Shown: positions 5,313 to 6,868 of the stretch, piece after piece
Layout: the number at the start of each line of letters is the position of its first letter
How positions within the stretch are numbered: position 1 is the stretch's first letter
Assembly: GCA_016302725.1 (NCBI GenBank)
Contig: JAEDNB010000113.1
Span: 1-6,868, forward strand
Length of the DNA: 6,868 bases
Direction: 5' to 3'
Origin: Lentisphaeria bacterium
GTDB lineage: Bacteria; Verrucomicrobiota; Lentisphaeria; Oligosphaerales; Oligosphaeraceae
Made by a program: the position numbers and the translations under genes
Notes under the pieces: model-generated
The model's database searches: none
What the model was told of the DNA's origin: nothing
Seen by the model: only the letters and a program-made list of their open reading frames with translations

Positions 5313-6506
5313 TCAATGGGGAAGCTGGGGGGTGGCCAGAGCCCTGACGGAGGGCAGGGGGCTCTGGAGGAGCCTTTCGGTGGCCTGGGGGGAGAGGCCA
5401 TGGCAGGGGATGCGCCGGTATGCCAGGTGGCAGAGGAGCACCTGGTCTCCCCGGAGGACCAGGGTTTCCAGGAGGGCTTTTTCATGGCTCCTTGGGTTGG
5501 CCAGGAGGTGCTTGCATAGGAAGATGCTGCCTTCCCGCGCCAATTTCGCCCTGGTCTGGGGAAGGGCGGGGGAGGGGTTGAGGGCCAGGAGCCTGGGGAT
5601 TTCCTCCCCCGCCTGGAGGTCCAGGAGGGGCAGCCCCACCGCGTCGTCCAAGGCGGGGTGGGCGGCCAGGGCCAGGCGGACTTCCGGGAGGGCGCCATGG
5701 GTCTCCCAGAGGGCGGCCTGGAGGGGGAGGGAAAGTTCCCGGCGGCGCAGGATGGCCAGGGCGATGGAGGCGTCTCCCCGGCGGATGAAGGCCTCCAGCC
5801 TCTCCTCCGTGAGGGTCTGGCGCTCCAGCAGGGAGAGCATCACGGAGGGATGGTCGCTGTGGGTCAGTGCCTCCACCATGGCGGGGGTAAGGTCCTTGCG
5901 CCGGGAGAGGGCCAGTTGGGCCAGCTCCTCGCTCTCCTTCACCCAGATTTCCATGCAGGCGGGGGAGAGCCTGGGCACCAGGAGGGCGGCCAGGTGGACG
6001 GCGGTGTCCACGTCATCCCCCAGCCCCACCTGGAATTCCTCCACCAGCCTGCGGTTTTCCAGGAGGGCGGCCCGGACGAAGGGGACGCAGTCCTGGGAGA
6101 GTTTCAGTTGGACGGGGGAGGAGATGGCGGGGTTTTTTGCCAGCGCCACCCTCACTTCCACCTGGGGGTCCTGGGCGAGATGGAGGGCCTGTTGCTGGGT
6201 GAGTTTACGGCTTCCGGCTGCGGCCAGCCTTGGGGGGAGGGTCTGGGCGGCCGCCATCCGATGGAGGCAGTTGGGGTTGTTGGCCAGCACCTGGAGCACC
6301 TGTGGGTCCTGGGAATCCTGGAGGGATTCCAGGATTCGGCTGGGGGTGTTGGGCATGGAGGCCAGGAAGAGGGGGACCCCCGGCTGGTCCAGGTGCTGCG
6401 CCAGTTCCCGGAGGAGCCCCATTTCCACGTTGGCGTTCTGCAGATAGAAGCGGATGGCGGCCTGGGCGTTGGCCCGGATACGTTGTAGCAAATCCTCTTT
6501 GTTCAA
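5313..6506 (-). CDS. Helical-repeat protein (LRV/HEAT-like), TTG start
   Basis: This 397-residue soluble protein is built almost wholly from helical repeats of about 22-28 residues. Units open with an acidic residue and an R/V-A-L helix: DPQVLQVLANNP (67-78), DPQVEVRVALAKNP (113-126), DCVPFVRAALLEN (139-151), HPSVMLSLLERQ (219-230), DASIALAILRRREL (245-258), LPEVRLALAAHP (273-284), EIPRLLALNP (302-311), and LPSVRALATP (384-393). The DP..VR.ALA.NP pattern is that of leucine-rich-repeat-variant (LRV) and DUF2336-type superhelices, which generally bind proteins. No enzyme motif, Cys cluster, signal peptide or membrane segment is seen; the N-terminal Fe-S cluster known from Azotobacter LRV protein is absent. 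The start is TTG at 6506: GAGGAG lies eight bases upstream and the next Met is residue 29. It is the first gene of the run, 90 bases after the MFS gene. A scaffold or regulatory role is inference. Confidence 0.88.
   Translation of the reverse strand: MNKEDLLQRIRANAQAAIRFYLQNANVEMGLLRELAQHLDQPGVPLFLASMPNTPSRILESLQDSQDPQVLQVLANNPNCLHRMAAAQTLPPRLAAAGSRKLTQQQALHLAQDPQVEVRVALAKNPAISSPVQLKLSQDCVPFVRAALLENRRLVEEFQVGLGDDVDTAVHLAALLVPRLSPACMEIWVKESEELAQLALSRRKDLTPAMVEALTHSDHPSVMLSLLERQTLTEERLEAFIRRGDASIALAILRRRELSLPLQAALWETHGALPEVRLALAAHPALDDAVGLPLLDLQAGEEIPRLLALNPSPALPQTRAKLAREGSIFLCKHLLANPRSHEKALLETLVLRGDQVLLCHLAYRRIPCHGLSPQATERLLQSPLPSVRALATPQLPH
6313..6337. repeat. Perfect 10-bp inverted repeat inside the helical-repeat gene
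   Basis: GAATCCTGGA (6313-6322) and its exact reverse complement TCCAGGATTC (6328-6337) are separated by five bases (GGGAT). It falls in codons about 57-65 of the helical-repeat protein and would form a stable hairpin in the mRNA. There is no T tract after it, so it is not an intrinsic terminator. Confidence 0.75.
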
Positions 6507-6514
6507 TGGCGCTT

Positions 6515-6519
6515 CTCCT
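6515..6519 (-). promoter_or_regulatory. Shine-Dalgarno fixing the TTG start
   Basis: The minus strand reads CGAGGAGAAGCGCCA followed by TTG; AGGAG (6519-6515) is eight bases before TTG 6506, ideal spacing. No ATG or GTG in frame is better placed. Confidence 0.75.
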
Positions 6520-6541
6520 CGGTGGGCGTGGCAAGCGGACT

Positions 6542-6547
6542 ACTATA
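6542..6547 (-). promoter_or_regulatory. Possible -10 box of the seven-gene run
   Basis: TATAGT (five of six to TATAAT) lies in the 90-base gap, about 35 bases before the TTG start and between the MFS stop and the Shine-Dalgarno. The base run around it is GC-rich and no recognisable -35 element lies 16-18 bases upstream, so it may need an activator or may be chance. The rest of the gap (6548-6596) shows no clear terminator for the MFS gene. Confidence 0.3.
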
Positions 6548-6596
6548 ACCCCGATTTCCCCGTCGCCCCCCGGGCAGGCAGGGAGGGATTCTCTCT

Positions 6597-6868
6597 CTAT
6601 CCTTCTTTCTCCGGGGCGCCAGGAGCGGCTTTGCGGATGGCGAAAAGGCAGGCCAGAAGCAGGAGGCAGAAGGCCAGGCCCGCCGCCAGCCCATGGCGGA
6701 GATTGTTTCCCCAGGCGGCGGCGCACCAGCCCACCAGGGCGGGTCCCAGGGTGCATCCGATGTCTCCTCCCAGGGCGCACATGCCGAACATGGGGGTGCC
6801 TCCCCGGGGGATTTGCTGGGCGGCGAGGCTTAAGGTGCCAGGCCAGAGGATGCCCACGGCGAAGCCGG
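6597..6868 (-). CDS. MFS transporter, C-terminal fragment
   Basis: The frame is open to the right edge and ends at TAG (6597-6599), so this is the last 89 residues of a larger membrane transporter of about 400 residues. The visible part holds the end of one membrane segment (GFAVGILWPGTLSLAA), a conserved loop IPRGGTPMFGMCALGGDIGC with the next segment LGPALVGWCAAAW, and a final segment GLAAGLAFCLLLLACLFAI, followed by a short charged tail (PGAPEKEG). The pattern PGT-S-A---IPRGGT-MF---ALGGDIGC--GP resembles the 10th to 12th helices of fucose-permease-like and multidrug-type MFS proteins. A GTG at 6857 could be read as a start, but the frame continues upstream with membrane-like residues, so it is internal. 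The substrate cannot be told from this end. It may lie in the same unit as the genes that follow, 90 bases away. Confidence 0.85.
   Translation of the reverse strand, partial: GFAVGILWPGTLSLAAQQIPRGGTPMFGMCALGGDIGCTLGPALVGWCAAAWGNNLRHGLAAGLAFCLLLLACLFAIRKAAPGAPEKEG

Noticed and set aside
4626..5519. Plus-strand open frame of about 297 codons spanning three minus-strand genes
   Set aside because: Glycine-rich composition explained by the CCN codons opposite; crosses the gene boundaries with no sign of its own start signal.
6132..6138. In-phase slippery heptamer A AAA AAC in the helical-repeat gene (residues 123-125)
   Set aside because: It is in correct phase, but the -1 frame appears to stop after only some tens of codons and I see no clear downstream stimulator; the zero frame continues with good repeats.
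5332..6447. Plus-strand open frame of about 371 codons over the helical-repeat gene
   Set aside because: Arg/Ser/Trp-rich composition is that of a reversed high-GC frame; the minus-strand frame has clear periodic repeats and an SD.
6590..6600. Short CT repeat after the MFS stop as a terminator or phase-variation tract
   Set aside because: Only four dinucleotide units, outside coding sequence, with no hairpin next to it.
6855..6857. GTG as start of an 86-residue small membrane protein
   Set aside because: The frame stays open to the window edge and the residues match the late helices of an MFS transporter, so it is the end of a longer protein.
1..6868. tRNA, rRNA, CRISPR array, insertion sequence or attachment site
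   Set aside because: No cloverleaf, conserved rRNA stretch, regularly spaced repeat, transposase motif or terminal inverted repeat was seen on either strand.

Overview
The window is GC-rich bacterial DNA in which every gene I can support is read from right to left, on the minus strand. It holds eight complete or nearly complete genes plus a fragment at the right edge. The coding strand is visibly C-rich: most codons end in C, and the plus strand carries long G runs. This looks like a high-GC bacterium with a standard gene set (tsaD, azlCD, a FabF-like ketosynthase, an MFS permease, a response-regulator domain). I cannot name a phylum safely from this much sequence.

Read in the direction of transcription, the layout is as follows. 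(1) 6868-6597 is the C-terminal end of an MFS transporter that enters from the right edge. (2) 6596-6507 is a short gap with a possible -10 box. (3) 6506-994 is a tightly packed run of seven genes that looks like one operon: a 397-residue helical-repeat (LRV/HEAT-like) protein starting at TTG, a 113-residue coiled-coil/Ala-Pro protein, a 155-residue unknown protein, tsaD, a 398-residue degenerate kinase-receiver protein, azlC and azlD. Gaps are 25 to 34 bases, then overlaps of 8 and 4 bases for the last two junctions. (4) 993-854 is a gap with a possible terminator, an AT-rich island and a G-quadruplex motif. (5) 853-1 is a beta-ketoacyl synthase that runs off the left edge.

Functionally the run mixes a universal tRNA-modification enzyme (TsaD, for t6A37) with a branched-chain amino-acid exporter (AzlCD), a receiver-domain signalling protein and three proteins without known function. 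Nothing in the sequence forces a common pathway. The shared link may be co-transcription only.

The most interesting points are these. The receiver protein looks like a hybrid histidine kinase that has lost its kinase but kept a perfect receiver. The whole gap in front of tsaD, and the leader of the ketosynthase, are G-quadruplex motifs on the template strand, which makes the mRNA leader pure C/pyrimidine with no Shine-Dalgarno. The CCWGG pentamer is far more common than base composition predicts. Two or three uncharacterised proteins sit directly upstream of tsaD. I saw no mobile element, CRISPR array, tRNA or rRNA.
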